Source: Immersiella caudata (Eukaryota > Ascomycota > Sordariomycetes > Sordariales > Lasiosphaeriaceae). Taken from it: a DNA stretch of 64,000 bases. A program made the translations under genes and the position numbers. The stretch spans positions 5,022,001-5,086,000 of the forward strand of contig JAULSU010000003.1 of NCBI GenBank assembly GCA_030512335.1, read 5' to 3'. The notes under the pieces were generated by a model, which worked only from the letters and a program-made list of their open reading frames with translations, was not told the DNA's origin and made no database searches. This document shows positions 1 to 11,300 of the stretch, piece after piece. Position 1 is the stretch's first letter; the number at the start of each line of letters is the position of its first letter.

Positions 1-1420
1 AATTGCCGTCCGCCATGGTTGGCTGGGCCTAACGAAAACTGCTGAGAGGGGAAGCGTCAGCCAACTGCCCCTTGAGGTGTCCGCCCGCTTGCTCTTCGCT
101 GCGCGCCGAGGGATACTAGTGCGGGCGAGAGTCCACGGCCGCGATACCTACCTAAGTCCTTATTGTACCTTGATTGAAGACGCCGCACAGCTAGGCTCCC
201 TGCACGAATGATGTGCGCCGAGATGGCTTGTTGGATTGTTTGGGCAGACAGGAGAGCCTTGCCGAAGCGCACGAAAAAAAAATAAAGGTGGGAAAATTTA
301 GGGCAAACCGCAACGCGGTTCAAAGGAGCCATCGGGCTGGAAGTTGACCCGCACTCCACAGGGGTTTGTGATTCCCGGGTCATTTTGACAAACTTGACAG
401 TGGCATGCTGGGGACGCAGGCCTGAACTCCAGTCGATAGCCAAGGTCTTTTTCACGTTGCGCGAGGTACCTACGTGGGGTGATTGTGTTGACCGGGACAG
501 ACCTGACCGAGCGGAACTGCATGGAATCCGGATACGATATCTTGCTTTTCTTGCGAGGTACAACGAAGGTAGGTAACTTTATAGTTGGCACGGTGGGGTG
601 ATAATGCCCAAGTGGAAGACCGGGGGGGTTTGACTGGCTGATTGTAAGTCTGACCGCCCGCGTTGACAGCTGCTCAGTTAATTTTTGAGCCCCAATGCCG
701 AATTTCCGTAAACATACCTCGGGCAAGGTAAGCTTCTCAAGGAGTGTAATTTACCTGTTTGGGTGCTGAAATGAGACGTCTATAACGCCGGGTGAGATGG
801 AACTTGTTTCACCGCCATGTGCGAACGCGCCCTAGTCCCTAGTCACTTCTTTAGACCAGACCACCAAGGGCAGTTTTTGCCTAACAGAAATACGTGTTCA
901 CTTTCTAGGATGTCGCATAACTGCGAATGGGCGGGCATGATCGCCCTCCTAGCCATCCACAACGTCCACACCAGGAGACACGGTCATGGCCATTATTAGC
1001 AAGCGGACCAAGTGGGCCTAGGGAGGCATCTGATGGGCAGAGAGCAGGCAGATAGAGCAAAGTACATTGCTGTAGGAGCTTCTGGTTCCGATCCAAATCC
1101 CAAAGATGCAAAAAGGCAGAAAGAGTAATTACCTTACGCTCCTGAAAACCACACAGTACACTGGACAGAACATTACAAAGTAAACAACATCCCTGAACTG
1201 CCGGCACCACACCCCCGGACTCAACGCTTGTGACGCATGCTGTTCGTCTGATACACGGCCTTCTGGACCTGAATCCCCCCGTCAAGCCCCGCCTCTCTCT
1301 CCGGGTTGGAGTCGGAGCGATGTATCTGGGTTTTCGTCATCGTGTTCATTCCCAAAAGTCGTTCCTCATCCGTAATCGAAACAGCTGCAACAGGGTCAGC
1401 ACACACACAACCGAGGTATG
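1..1420. other. Left-edge intergenic sequence
   Basis: No coding region is supported here. The open frames are short, overlap on both strands, lack recognisable motifs and often begin at non-ATG codons. There is an A-rich stretch near 275-285. I see no terminal repeats, tRNA or transposase signature. The right part (about 1300-1420) is the 3' flank of the minus-strand membrane protein gene. Confidence 0.5.
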
Positions 1421-2619
1421 TCATGGTGACCAAAAAGGGGGCGTACCAGTGTTATCCGTACTATCCCCCCTCCCCGTCCCCGCCGAAGGCATCCGCATCT
1501 CCAACTCTGTCTTGTCCGCAAAATGAAACGAATCATCGGCGCCCTTCTTGGTCGACGATCCGAATCTCGGCGTCGCATGCGAGCCGTGGCTCCTCCTCCC
1601 ACCGCCGCCGCCCACCGTATGCGGATAGTAACTGCTGTACCTCGGTCCGTCGGTCGAATTATCCAACGAAGGGAAGTACTTGGCGATGAAAGGACGCAGC
1701 GTCGGCAGGCTGGAGCACGTGATGGCCGAGGCGAGTTCTCCGATGGACCACCCTGACGATTCGACGTGGTCCCAGGTGACGTCCTCGTGGATGTCGAGGT
1801 ACTTGATGCGAATCACCGAGATGGCCACGGTGAAGAAACCCAGCGAGAAGATACCAAGCAGCATGACTTTTTGCGGCTTCTTCAGGTTCAACCGCTTGAT
1901 GGCCGGCATCGGCAGCAGGAAAATGGCGATATCCGTGGCGATGTTACCCGCCGCGTTGACGTAGATTTGCGGTGCGTTGGGCATGCAATCGGCGGGGATG
2001 GATTTGTCCCAGAGGCCTTGGATCGGGCGGCAGATGAGCAGGGCGATGAGGACTTGGGCGAGGCCCCAGAGACCGACTATGACGATGGCGGCTATGTAGA
2101 TGTAGCGGGTGCGTTCAATAGCGAGGATACGGTAGTATTGGAGGAGGAAGGTCATCTTGGCGGCCAAGAGGCCGGCGTGGTAGAGGAGAAGGGTGACCCA
2201 GAAGGTCTGTAAGGGTGTGTTAGTTGGATCTTGTCGAGGAAGGTGGGGACTCGGGGCTCAGTACCTTCCAGTACAGCCCGAGCAGAGTTGGTGGTTGGAC
2301 GGCGAAGATGTGCTTTCCGAGGCCGTATCTGGTTGCTGCAGGCTGTCAATCACTGGTTCGTCGTATTCACAGTGCTGCTGTACTTACACACTGCAATCGA
2401 GATGCCCTCGCCCCAGGTGATCAGCATGGCAATGATGGCGGCCCAGTCGTCCATTCCCATCTTGTTGATGATCATCTTCCGCGTCCATATCCGCAGCCCC
2501 ACCATGATCGTGGCCACCGTCAGGCAAAAGACGACGCAAAAAATGGCCAGCCCGGACCTGTCATCATGGTATCCGGGAATCAGGGTCGGGTCCATGGGCG
2601 GCGCCCCGCGGTCAGCCAT
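1421..2619 (-). CDS. Fungal rhodopsin-domain seven-TM membrane protein (PTH11-related type)
   Basis: Three exons: 2619..2388, 2335..2265 and 2206..1421. The joined protein is about 362 aa. Exon 1 has two hydrophobic helices with a conserved GMDDWA motif after a short basic loop. Exon 2 gives RYGLGKHIF followed by GLYWK, and exon 3 continues TFWVTLLLYHAGLLAAK into more helices and a long polar Gly/Ser/His-rich cytoplasmic tail. This order (DDW, GxGKH, seven helices) is the signature of the fungal integral-membrane rhodopsin-like family to which PTH11-like receptors belong. There is no CFEM domain before the first helix. The intron 1 acceptor was chosen at CTGCAG because the nearer CAG breaks the conserved GLGKH frame. 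Start ATG at 2619. A sensor or receptor role is known for some members but is inference here. Confidence 0.85.
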
Positions 2620-3499
2620 CGTTCAGCGGGGCCGGCTCAGCAGGGCCTGAAGTTTATTTTTTTGTTGTTGAGGGGACGTTGTCAAATTAGACTCTCGACA
2701 GCGCTATGCCCGGTGGAGAAAGGGGGGGGGGAAGCTGGATCGTGTCCACTTCGAACTCACCGCCAAGGTTGGTTGGCAGTGGGCTCCCCCCGTAACTTTA
2801 TCTACTTCGCTCTCTTGCGCACATACCTTTGTGCTACGTAGGAGCATTACTGCACAAGTATTGATGCGAAAAAGAGGCGCATCGTCACCAGCAGCAAGCG
2901 TTGCGCTTTGTCCCCACGGCACCAGATGACGACGGTGACAGTGGCTGGGGTGGGAAAGGGCTTTTCCCTCTGATTGAGCGGACCAGAGCCATTAATTTTT
3001 GGAACAGGGTCACAAATCTTCAGTGCGGTGCATACGAGCGCGCGATGGGAAATGCTTGACATGGACTTGGCAAGGCTTGACCATGGGTTTGGTAGGCCTT
3101 TTCAGCGCCACAGCCAGCGTTGATCATCACGACGTTGCCACGGGCGGTCCATATTGTACTGCCAAGTGCGGGGTTGGCAGCGCTGTCAGCACCCGGTCCG
3201 CCGGCTCATTTTCTGGGGGGATGCCCTTCCATGTGGATCCTCGTGCCTGCGCCTCGTCATATCTAGCTCGATCGGTAGTAGATCCCGGCAACATTATTGA
3301 CAGTCATGACAGTCGAGGGGCGGCGAACCGTTGTCTGAGCAAGTGGAACCCGTGTTGTTTGGCACTGCCGACGCTAGGATCGCGAACGCCCAGAGTTTTA
3401 CAAGCGCACCAATGAACGATGAAGATGTATCGCTAACGAATGCCCGCTCTAAGTACACACAGTTCTGTTATTGCGCCATCAATCGTCTTCTCACCCCTG
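2620..3499. other. Intergenic region, no gene seen
   Basis: About 0.9 kb between the 5' end of the membrane protein gene and the 3' end of the LPMO gene. It contains a G-run near 2724-2732 and frames without motifs. It presumably holds the promoter of the upstream minus-strand gene; no core promoter element stands out. Confidence 0.4.
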
Positions 3500-4252
3500 C
3501 TACCTCCACAGCTCCGGCCCCGGGAAGGGATACTCGACCACGCCGTTGTACACATTGATATGCACGCCTGGATGGTCCGCCCGATAAAAGGTCGTCGGTG
3601 ACGCGCCCCCCGTGATCTGGGTATTTCCACCGCCCGTAACGCGCAGGTTGATGCACTGCGGGTAGGCCTGCGCGCCGTTGGTATCCCATCCGCTGTGCAG
3701 CGCCATGATCTCGTGCCGTAGCACGTAGTCGCCCGCCTTGAGGTCGAAGGGGACTTGGAAGGTCCACTTGAAGTCGTTGTTGATGAAGTCGTCCACTACC
3801 CACGCCTTGAGCCAGTTGGTGCTCGCCGTCGCGTCGGCTTTGAGTCCTTGCTGCGCGACCTTGACGAACTTGAGGTCCTCCTTGTTGACCGTGGTGCATC
3901 CCGACGCCGGGCACGGCGCGAGGTAGTCCATGATCGGTCCGATATGGCTCTCGGGCCAGGTCAGCCAAGTCAGCGTGATGTTGGAGCCCGCTCGGACGTC
4001 GACGTAGTCTTGGCCGGGTCGGGACGACTTGTGGCAGATGATGTCGGCGTTTTGGAAGCTCTGCGGCGGCACGAAGCCGATGTCCGGGTTGTCGGCGTAC
4101 CAGCCGGGGACTGACGGCGCCGGGTCTTGGAACCGGAAGCCGGGGTCGTACCCGCGGTATCGGACTCCGTCAGCGTCGATGTGTTGCACAAAGCCGTGGG
4201 CCGATGCGCCCTTGGCGGCGATAAGAACCGCAGTCGCTAAGGTGAGAAGCAT
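3500..4252 (-). CDS. Secreted AA9 lytic polysaccharide monooxygenase (former GH61)
   Basis: Single-exon gene, 250 aa. An N-terminal signal peptide ends in GASA, so the mature protein begins HGFVQHID; this first His is the one that forms the copper histidine brace in AA9 enzymes. The second brace His lies in LRHEIMALHSG, and YPQCINLRVTG carries the conserved Gln and axial-Tyr region. Two Cys (ICHK, PQC) match a usual disulfide. AA9 enzymes oxidatively cleave cellulose or hemicellulose outside the cell, using H2O2 or O2 plus a reductant. The protein ends shortly after the core at PGPELWR, so there is no CBM1 module. ATG 4252 was preferred over upstream in-frame codons because it starts directly with the signal peptide. 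A TATA-like element lies about 75 bp upstream. Confidence 0.93.
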   Translation of the reverse strand: MLLTLATAVLIAAKGASAHGFVQHIDADGVRYRGYDPGFRFQDPAPSVPGWYADNPDIGFVPPQSFQNADIICHKSSRPGQDYVDVRAGSNITLTWLTWPESHIGPIMDYLAPCPASGCTTVNKEDLKFVKVAQQGLKADATASTNWLKAWVVDDFINNDFKWTFQVPFDLKAGDYVLRHEIMALHSGWDTNGAQAYPQCINLRVTGGGNTQITGGASPTTFYRADHPGVHINVYNGVVEYPFPGPELWR

Positions 4253-4324
4253 GGTGACGTTCCTGGAACTGTGTAGACAAGTGAGAGGTGCAGTGCTAGA
4301 GAGTAGGATGCGATATGTTGGCGG

Positions 4325-4332
4325 TATATACG
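4325..4332 (-). promoter_or_regulatory. TATA-like element of the AA9 gene
   Basis: Reading the minus strand, GTATATAC occurs about 75 bp upstream of the LPMO start codon. Position and sequence suit a TATA box for a strongly regulated secreted enzyme. No CreA or Xyr1-type site was confidently identified around it. Confidence 0.45.
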
Positions 4333-4759
4333 CGGTCGCATGCCTCAAATACCCGGTTGATCTCCAGCTGTGATTGGTGGAACATGCCAAGTCCAGTGCG
4401 GAAAAAGGGAGATTCATACCGGGCCAATTTGGAGACGTCAATTTGCTGGAGGTGTTGCTCACTCACCGGGCATCTGGGTTCGGCAACGCGATTCTGTCGT
4501 CCAACCATGGAATTGACCCCATGGAGAATTGCGTTTTGCGTGGCATGGAATCTCGGGTGGCCGGAGAGATCTTGTGATGGAAACCGGGTCCCGTCGGGGG
4601 CTGTTCATTGAAGGGAAAAAGTAGACATTTTCCAAGCGAATCTGGCTGCGTTGCATCGCCGGTAGCCCTGCTTCCGAACGCAACACCAAGACTTCCATCG
4701 ATGTGACCAAACGTCATCCCTGTCGGAAACCAATCATGGCTTGCTTGAACAGCCAAACT

Positions 4760-7342
4760 TCATCGACGCTCTGACCTACGTGTCTTGTGATCAAGCCTGA
4801 TTGTCGGTTTTCTGATTGCGACAGCAGCTAGGTCAGAACTACAGTCTTGAATTGCATGAGCCTGCGTTCCAGTCCCCGACTTCCCCTTCAAAATGCGTCT
4901 CAGCGACGACGGAGTGTTCAGCTTCAGGATCCCTGTCAAGAAACATTCCAGGACTTTGTTTTGAACAGGTCTTCGACAGTAAACTGTTGCGATCCCGCAG
5001 AACGAAGGGGAGAAAGTGTTCCAGGCCGTGGCTAAACGTATATGAAGGGCAAATAAGTTGAGAAGCACACTGGCGGCATGCTCTTTGGTGCCATCTTCAG
5101 ATTCACCAAAGATTCTCGTCGGCAAATGCCTCAGCCAGAAGTAGTCGGAAAAGTCATCGTTCGACAAGGTCGCTCGCTGCTGGATAGCCTCGAACCGGCG
5201 ATAATGCGGCTTAGACGGATCGGTATACCGAGCGAACAAATTCTCCGGCTTCAGGGGTAGCGAGGCAATCGTGGATGTTCAGGGCAGCCCCAAGCGTAAG
5301 GCAGCATGCCTCCCGGTTGCGAGCCCAGTCAGTACTTGCCCCTTCGGGGTCAGCTGCTATAGCCTATCGCAGGATACTGATCCCAAACTGAGAACCGACT
5401 GTCCTTTCCGACATGGGGAAAGCGGAAACACGTGTTTGCAGGATGTGGGGCGAGGTGAGGAACACCAGAACAGTGTAGTGGGCGAGGGAAACGAATAAGT
5501 CTGAGTTATAGCTACAACCGGCCTCCTGCTGACCCCGGGGAAAGTCTTTATCACTTGTCTCGACGGTGATCAAGCAGCCGAGTAGCTCTTGCAGGTAATG
5601 GAGGTCGAAGCCGGGCTGTCCATGTCCATATATGTCGTACGCCACCGCCTCAACGAGAACATTTGCGTAGATTCCCCTCAACACCATCCAACCTGCTTGT
5701 GAATGACCAATGATCCAAGTCAGGACACGACGAACAAATGGGCGGTCAGTTTGGGGAATGGCATCGAAAATGCGGATGTATGTCTCGTTCAAGCCCCGTG
5801 GTAGGTTCTCCAAAACGGTCGTGAGTTGCGTCAGATCTCGGAAACGCTCGAGTGCTTGGATCTGACAATGCACCCAACGAAACCTAAGCCGTTCACAACC
5901 TGGTCAGCAGCTCGCCCGCGGAAATATGCCTTTATGCCCCTTACATTCCTTCAGCCTTTTGATCAAGGCTTTTTTAATATCCTGCAGCGAATCATTCCAC
6001 CTTCGTAACCTGTGGCTTGCCGCGAGTCTTGCACGAACAAAACTCTTGATGTCGGCATCGACAAAGGGGTTCGCCATCGGAATGGAAATGGAGATGCCTG
6101 AGAAAACACGCTTTGTTTCGATATACTGTCGACTGATCGCGAGTATTCTGACCTTTTGGAAGCGATTGTCCAAGGTCATCGTCGCAATCAGTCGAACCAA
6201 CTCCTCTCGGGGGGTGCTTTCGTGAACGGCGTCAATGACAACGTAGAACATCTCGGTCTGCTTCAAGACGATTTCAAGCACACGTTCCAGTTCTGGAATG
6301 CTAGGCTCGCAGCCACGATCATATAGGCGCTTCAGCTGGAAGGGCACGCATCCTGTTTGCCTGCATGCCTGGCTCACGATCCAGCCCAGAGGCGGGAGAG
6401 CCTAGCCCTGGTTGTGAGTGTAGTTGCAGTAATAGTAAGCGTGGAGGTATCGACAGCTTTGGGTCTCTTCGCAGATTCGTTCCAGCTCCTCAGCCACGAA
6501 GGACGTGAAAACAGTTTTGCCAGCGCCAGGGATCCCGTATATCCAGAAAAGTCTATCGGGAGAGGACGCAGAGATCCAGTCTCCCCACTCGCCCGTCCGT
6601 CGTAGCCATGCGCTGGTGCGTGGCTCGTGTCTTCGGGCGGCGGCGTTATGTAACGGTGATGGATTGGTACGCTCCAACCAAGTGCAGATTTCGCGGCGCT
6701 CGGAATCTTTGACAGGAATTATTAGCACGCAGTCCAGGAGCCATCTCATCTCCAAGACATGCCCAATGCCACAGTTTCGACCCTCTGGACTCCCTGCTTA
6801 ATGTCCCAGAGTTCATGTCTGCGGTCCAAGCGTTGTTAGTGGGCAGTTCAGCAAGCCGTTGGAGATTTTGTCACGCACAGAACGCCGCCCGAAATGGCGA
6901 GCAGTAGCGTTGCCTTGTGCTGCGAGATTTCGGTTAGGAGTTTCCTCGCCCTGGACTGCTTCAGGGGCTATGCCAGCTCGGCCAAGGTCAATCTTCGCAG
7001 GCTGGGCGCACTGGTGCCTAACGGCAAAAGGGCTTCGAGGCTCGTCAAACAACGGTGACACGCCTCGATCGGGCCAGCCCAACTGAGGGGAAAGCTCTGG
7101 CCGACCATCGTGTCTTCGGAGTCGCGGCTCGGAGCAGGCTAACCAGGCCCATCGGCTGTTAGGGTTTCGACAATGGTTTTAAGGGAAGAAACTTCGCAGA
7201 ACATCATTCGAATGTCGCTTGGCGCATCTTGCAAAGTGCCGATGCTGAATCGCGTCGCGCGGATGACCCTGTCTGCAGGCCCGACGAAGGCGATGACGCT
7301 CGCACTGACCGATAATGGGTCCATTTTTCCTCTGACTGGCAA
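4760..7342 (-). pseudogene. Decayed PigL_N-NACHT (NLR-like) gene
   Basis: Fragments in coding order: 7342..7139 begins near MDPLSVSASVIAF, the typical start of the PigL_N N-terminal domain (ATG within 7342..7322). 6755..6402 carries the NACHT P-loop GIPGAGKT at 6536..6513. 6377..5904 carries a Walker-B-like YVVIDAV and a long post-NACHT helical region. 5873..5364 continues RWVHCQIQALERF and LAHYTV, and 5239..4760 is C-terminal helical sequence. The three middle pieces share one reading frame and are separated only by in-frame stops (6404..6402 TAG, 5906..5904 TGA); the first and last pieces are in another frame, so indels are also present. The stretch between PigL_N and NACHT (about 7138-6760) has several stops. 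Functional relatives are STAND NTPases of fungal nonself recognition. The stop changes do not look like a simple RIP pattern. Confidence 0.8.
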
Positions 7343-8307
7343 ACAGCATCATACCAAGTATTTCCAGACGGATTTGCATTCTCAGATGAAGTCGAGGGAG
7401 TCGAGTATCGTTTCACGGCCTCGGCTCCTTCCTTCTCGACGTCCCTCCTTCAGCTGGTGAGGCCTCTCACGTGACAGGATCTGGGGTGCGGTCCTCTCCA
7501 ACGGGCCAACGGCGGACCTGCATTGACCCCACCATTCGCAGCCCAGCCGCAGCAAACTAACTCTCCATCGATGCCGCAGACTAGAGTGCGGTGGTAGTTC
7601 TCTTTTCTCCGATCCCAACGTTGTCAGTCCGTTTCAAGGGTCCTCTCCTTGTCTAGCGGATGTCAGCATGCCGCGGCAACCGCCAAAACTGAGGCTTCAG
7701 GGTCAGGGTGCTACAGTAGCTTACCCCGCCAGGCAGCAAAGGCTTGGCACCCCGCTTCAGCCCTTGATTTCCCCACCATGGTTTAAGCAAGATCCTAGCA
7801 CTGCCTAGGCATCGACCTGAGTCACCCAGATTGTCACGGCATGAACAGGCAACGACGGCGCCCTTTGCGAGCTGGAAAAGAAGTCACCTGTTTTCGTGTC
7901 AAACGGACATGGTTTCGCAGGCAGAAACGCGCTCAGATATCGCGTAAAGTATGCTCGGGGACGCGTTCCCTTCCTCGTCCCCACCATTGGTGGTAGGGCT
8001 GGGCTTTGTTGAGCGGTCTGCAAGTCTGCAAGTGCAAGATGAAGTGGCACGCCACACTTTCCAGCTTGTCACAAGTCGCAATGCAGAATTTATAAAACTA
8101 CGGCCATTCCTGCCATTTCATCTTGCCACTCTTTTCTTCTGCATTCCTGGGCCTCCGTTCAATTTTAATTGCCCTTCAAGTTATTGACCTACTCCCTGTC
8201 CTCATTTCGTTTTTGTTCACAGTATCAGCCATCGTTTGTAGAAACCCGAGTCCTGTCTGCCACCGACAAACCGCTCCTTTCCTTCTCACCGCTTCCCGAC
8301 CTCAGCC
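7343..8307. other. Promoter and 5' UTR region of the ankyrin gene
   Basis: No coding region is supported. It holds a CCAAT-type motif (ATTGG at about 7985) and a TATA-like box at 8091. A long pyrimidine-rich leader (about 8125-8300) ends with a CACAG that could be a 5'-UTR intron acceptor just before the start codon. Confidence 0.45.
8091..8097 (+). promoter_or_regulatory. TATA-like element upstream of the large ankyrin gene
   Basis: TATAAAA sits 217 bp upstream of the ATG at 8308 and is followed by a CT-rich leader, the usual layout of an ascomycete promoter with a long 5' UTR. Confidence 0.4.
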
Positions 8308-11300
8308 ATGGCGACCGTGCCCAAGATCGAGGACCTTCCGGTTCCTCCCAAGGACCTCGCCGCCTACATCGCAGCGCACCCGGAGATCCCCATGGCGGAC
8401 ATCATGCAACCCTACCGCAAGTATGAAGCCGAGCTTCGTTCCGTCTTTGCCCAGGACCGCACCAATCCCGCCCTTGAGGACCCGCACATCAACGTTTTGC
8501 CCCTTTTTACCGAGAACACCAAGCTCATCACCACGCGTGCCCGCGACCTTACCAATGAGACTGAAGAGGAAAAGAGCCGCTACATCATGCCTCTCCCAGC
8601 CGACAAACGCCACCCTCACGGATCACCAGCTGTTGTGGGCTCGCTGAAGGAGTTTCAGAAGAACTTCAGCATCTTCTCCGAGTCGTCGCTCGCCGATCTC
8701 AACTGGGACAACGTTGTGGCTGCTGGCTCTTCCGTGGTCAACTGCATCCTCCCCGTGCCAGACGAGTTCAACACAACCAAGCGCAAGCTGCGCGAGTACT
8801 ACCACGAAAAGTTTTGCCCGGCTTCCGATGTCGACCTCTTCCTCTACGGTCTGACCCACGAAGAGGCAATCGAAAAGATTAAGGAGATTGAGCGCGCCGT
8901 TCGCGACGCTATTCTCACCGAAGTCACCGTGGTCCGCACAAAGTACGCCATCACCATTGCTTCCCAGTACCCCACCCGCCACATCCAAGTCGTCCTGCGC
9001 GTCTACAAGTCGGTTGGCGAGATCCTCACGGGCTTCGATATCGACGCGGCTGGCGGTGCCTATGACGGCAAGCAAGTCTACGTCACGCCCCGCGCGCTCG
9101 GCAGCTACATCACACAGATCAACCCCATCGACCTCACTCGTCGCAGTCCCTCGTACGAAAACCGCCTGTCCAAGTACAGCCACCGCAACTTCGAGGTCTA
9201 CTGGCCAGACCTTGACCGCAACCGTGTTGACCCGACCATCTTCGAGCGATCCTTCCAGCGCACGCTTGGTCTTGCCCGCTTGCTGGTCCTCGAGCGGCTG
9301 CCCACCTCAACGGCACGCGAGACGTACATGAACAAGCGCCGTGAAGAGCGCGGTCGTCCTACCTTCCACAGCACGGCATACTACCGACGCCTCGGCGGCA
9401 ACATCAAGGACATCCACGAGGACGAGGTGGCCGACTGGGTGGACGAGGGAGAGGTGTCTAACTACCACACCTTCACTGTCCCCTATGGCGTCCAGTTCCA
9501 CGCCAAGAAGATCGAGAAGTTGTGCTACACTCGGGACTTGCTTCTCAACGCCGAGTGGAACCAGCCCAAGGAGCGACAGGTGTACCTCCACCGCCACCCT
9601 GCTTTCTTTGGACGCGTTCAGGACGTCGTTGAGGATTGCTGCGGTTCCTGCCCGGTTCCGGTGACGCCCGAGGAAAAGGAGGTGGCCGAGAAGGAAGGCG
9701 AAATTTACATCTCGGGCAAAGTTTCGTTCCTGATTGACAACCCTGGCCGCCAGCAGATTGGTTCCTTCAATCCCCTCACCGAAGACGACTGGACCGACAT
9801 GGCCTACATTGGCAACACGGCCCGGCTTTGCCAGAGTATTGTCGATGGCGCTGTGGATGAGGTGAAGGACTGGCTTGCGCAAGAAGGCGCGGATCCCAAC
9901 AAGCGAGACTACACCGGCCGCTCGCCATTGCACCTCGCCGTGATGAGCTCCACGCCTGAAGTGGTACGATTGCTCGTTCAAAGCGGCGCTCGTATCACGG
10001 CACGCCTGGCTGACGGCCGCACCGCGCTGCATTTGGCTGCGGAGCGTGGCCACCCTGAGATGGTTCGGATCCTGATGGAGAAGAGCATGACGAATGAGGA
10101 GGAGTACGAAGACCAGCAGTCTAAGCTGAGAGCGGCCAAGTTTGGCAACATCGACGGGCCGAAGGCTGCGAAGAAGAAAGCTTCGGATAATGAGGACGAT
10201 GAGGGCTCGGATGACGAAGATTCGGACGAGGACTCGGATGTTGAAGTTGTGGACGGCAACGAGACGGAAGCCGATGTCATTTCGATTGCGACTGGTTCGT
10301 TTGTCAAGGTCAAGAAGGAGGAAGAGAACGACGGAAAGAGCAGCGTTCCTGAGGAGTCTTTGGACGAACCCGACTACTACAAGATCGATGTCTTGTCTTG
10401 GGATATCCCCTGCTCGCCCCTTCATCTTGCCATTGCTGCTGGCCACGAAGAAGTCGTGAGCACTCTCTGCGAGGTAAGCCGTGTCACCACCACGCCTATC
10501 ACCGATCCCATCCCCTCAGTCCATCCCCTCAGTCAATCCCCTCAGTCCCCTCAGTACACGTCCAAGATCTCTCAGCCTGCTAACTTACACCCAGTTCGGT
10601 GCCGATGCCATCCTTCCCGTCAAGTTCTTGGACAGCGAAAGGCAGCCTACCGCCGCCATCCTCACCCTTGCTCTCGCGCTCTCCTTGCCGCTTGAAAAGG
10701 CCAAGTCCATGGCCCGCCTCCTCCTCAAGCTTGGTGCCAGCTCTTCGCAGGCTGACTTGCACGGCTGCACGGCTTTGCACCGGTACGTTGAGCACGCCGA
10801 GACGGAGATGATCGACACGCTTTGGGAACTCGACAAGACCGGCGTCAAGGCAGCGCTGAACCACTTGATCATTGGGATTTCGTACTGGAATCCTCAGGCT
10901 GTCTCCCCACTGCATACCGCAATCACCAACGGCAACAGCATGCTCGTCCTCAGGTTGCTCGAGGCTGGCGCCAACCCCAACATCGACTTTGAGAGCTGGC
11001 TGCGCGCGGCCAAGTTCGCCCCCGGCATGGACCAGCGACTGCAGTCGTACGATGAGAACCAGGTTACGTACCGCCGTTCCGTGCATCAACCGCTCATCGT
11101 CGCGCTGCGCAACTCCCCTGATCCGGAAATGGCACTACGGCTGCTGGAGGGTGGCGCGGATCCCAACAGCATGACGCAGATCTCGTACCAGCTTCTCAAA
11201 GACGACTGGCAACGTAGATACAACGAGGGTGAGACCGCCCTCGATGTGGTTCGTTCATATATCGACAATTTGCGTAAGTACACTGGGGAGTCTCTCGACG

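Noticed and set aside
57..726. Overlapping minus-strand frames at the left edge as a gene
   Set aside because: No motif, no introns or starts that make sense, and Arg/Ser/Pro-rich composition typical of random frames in GC-rich DNA.
9307..10446. Long antisense frame within the ankyrin gene
   Set aside because: It is a shadow of the highly codon-biased sense frame, which has domain and splice support.
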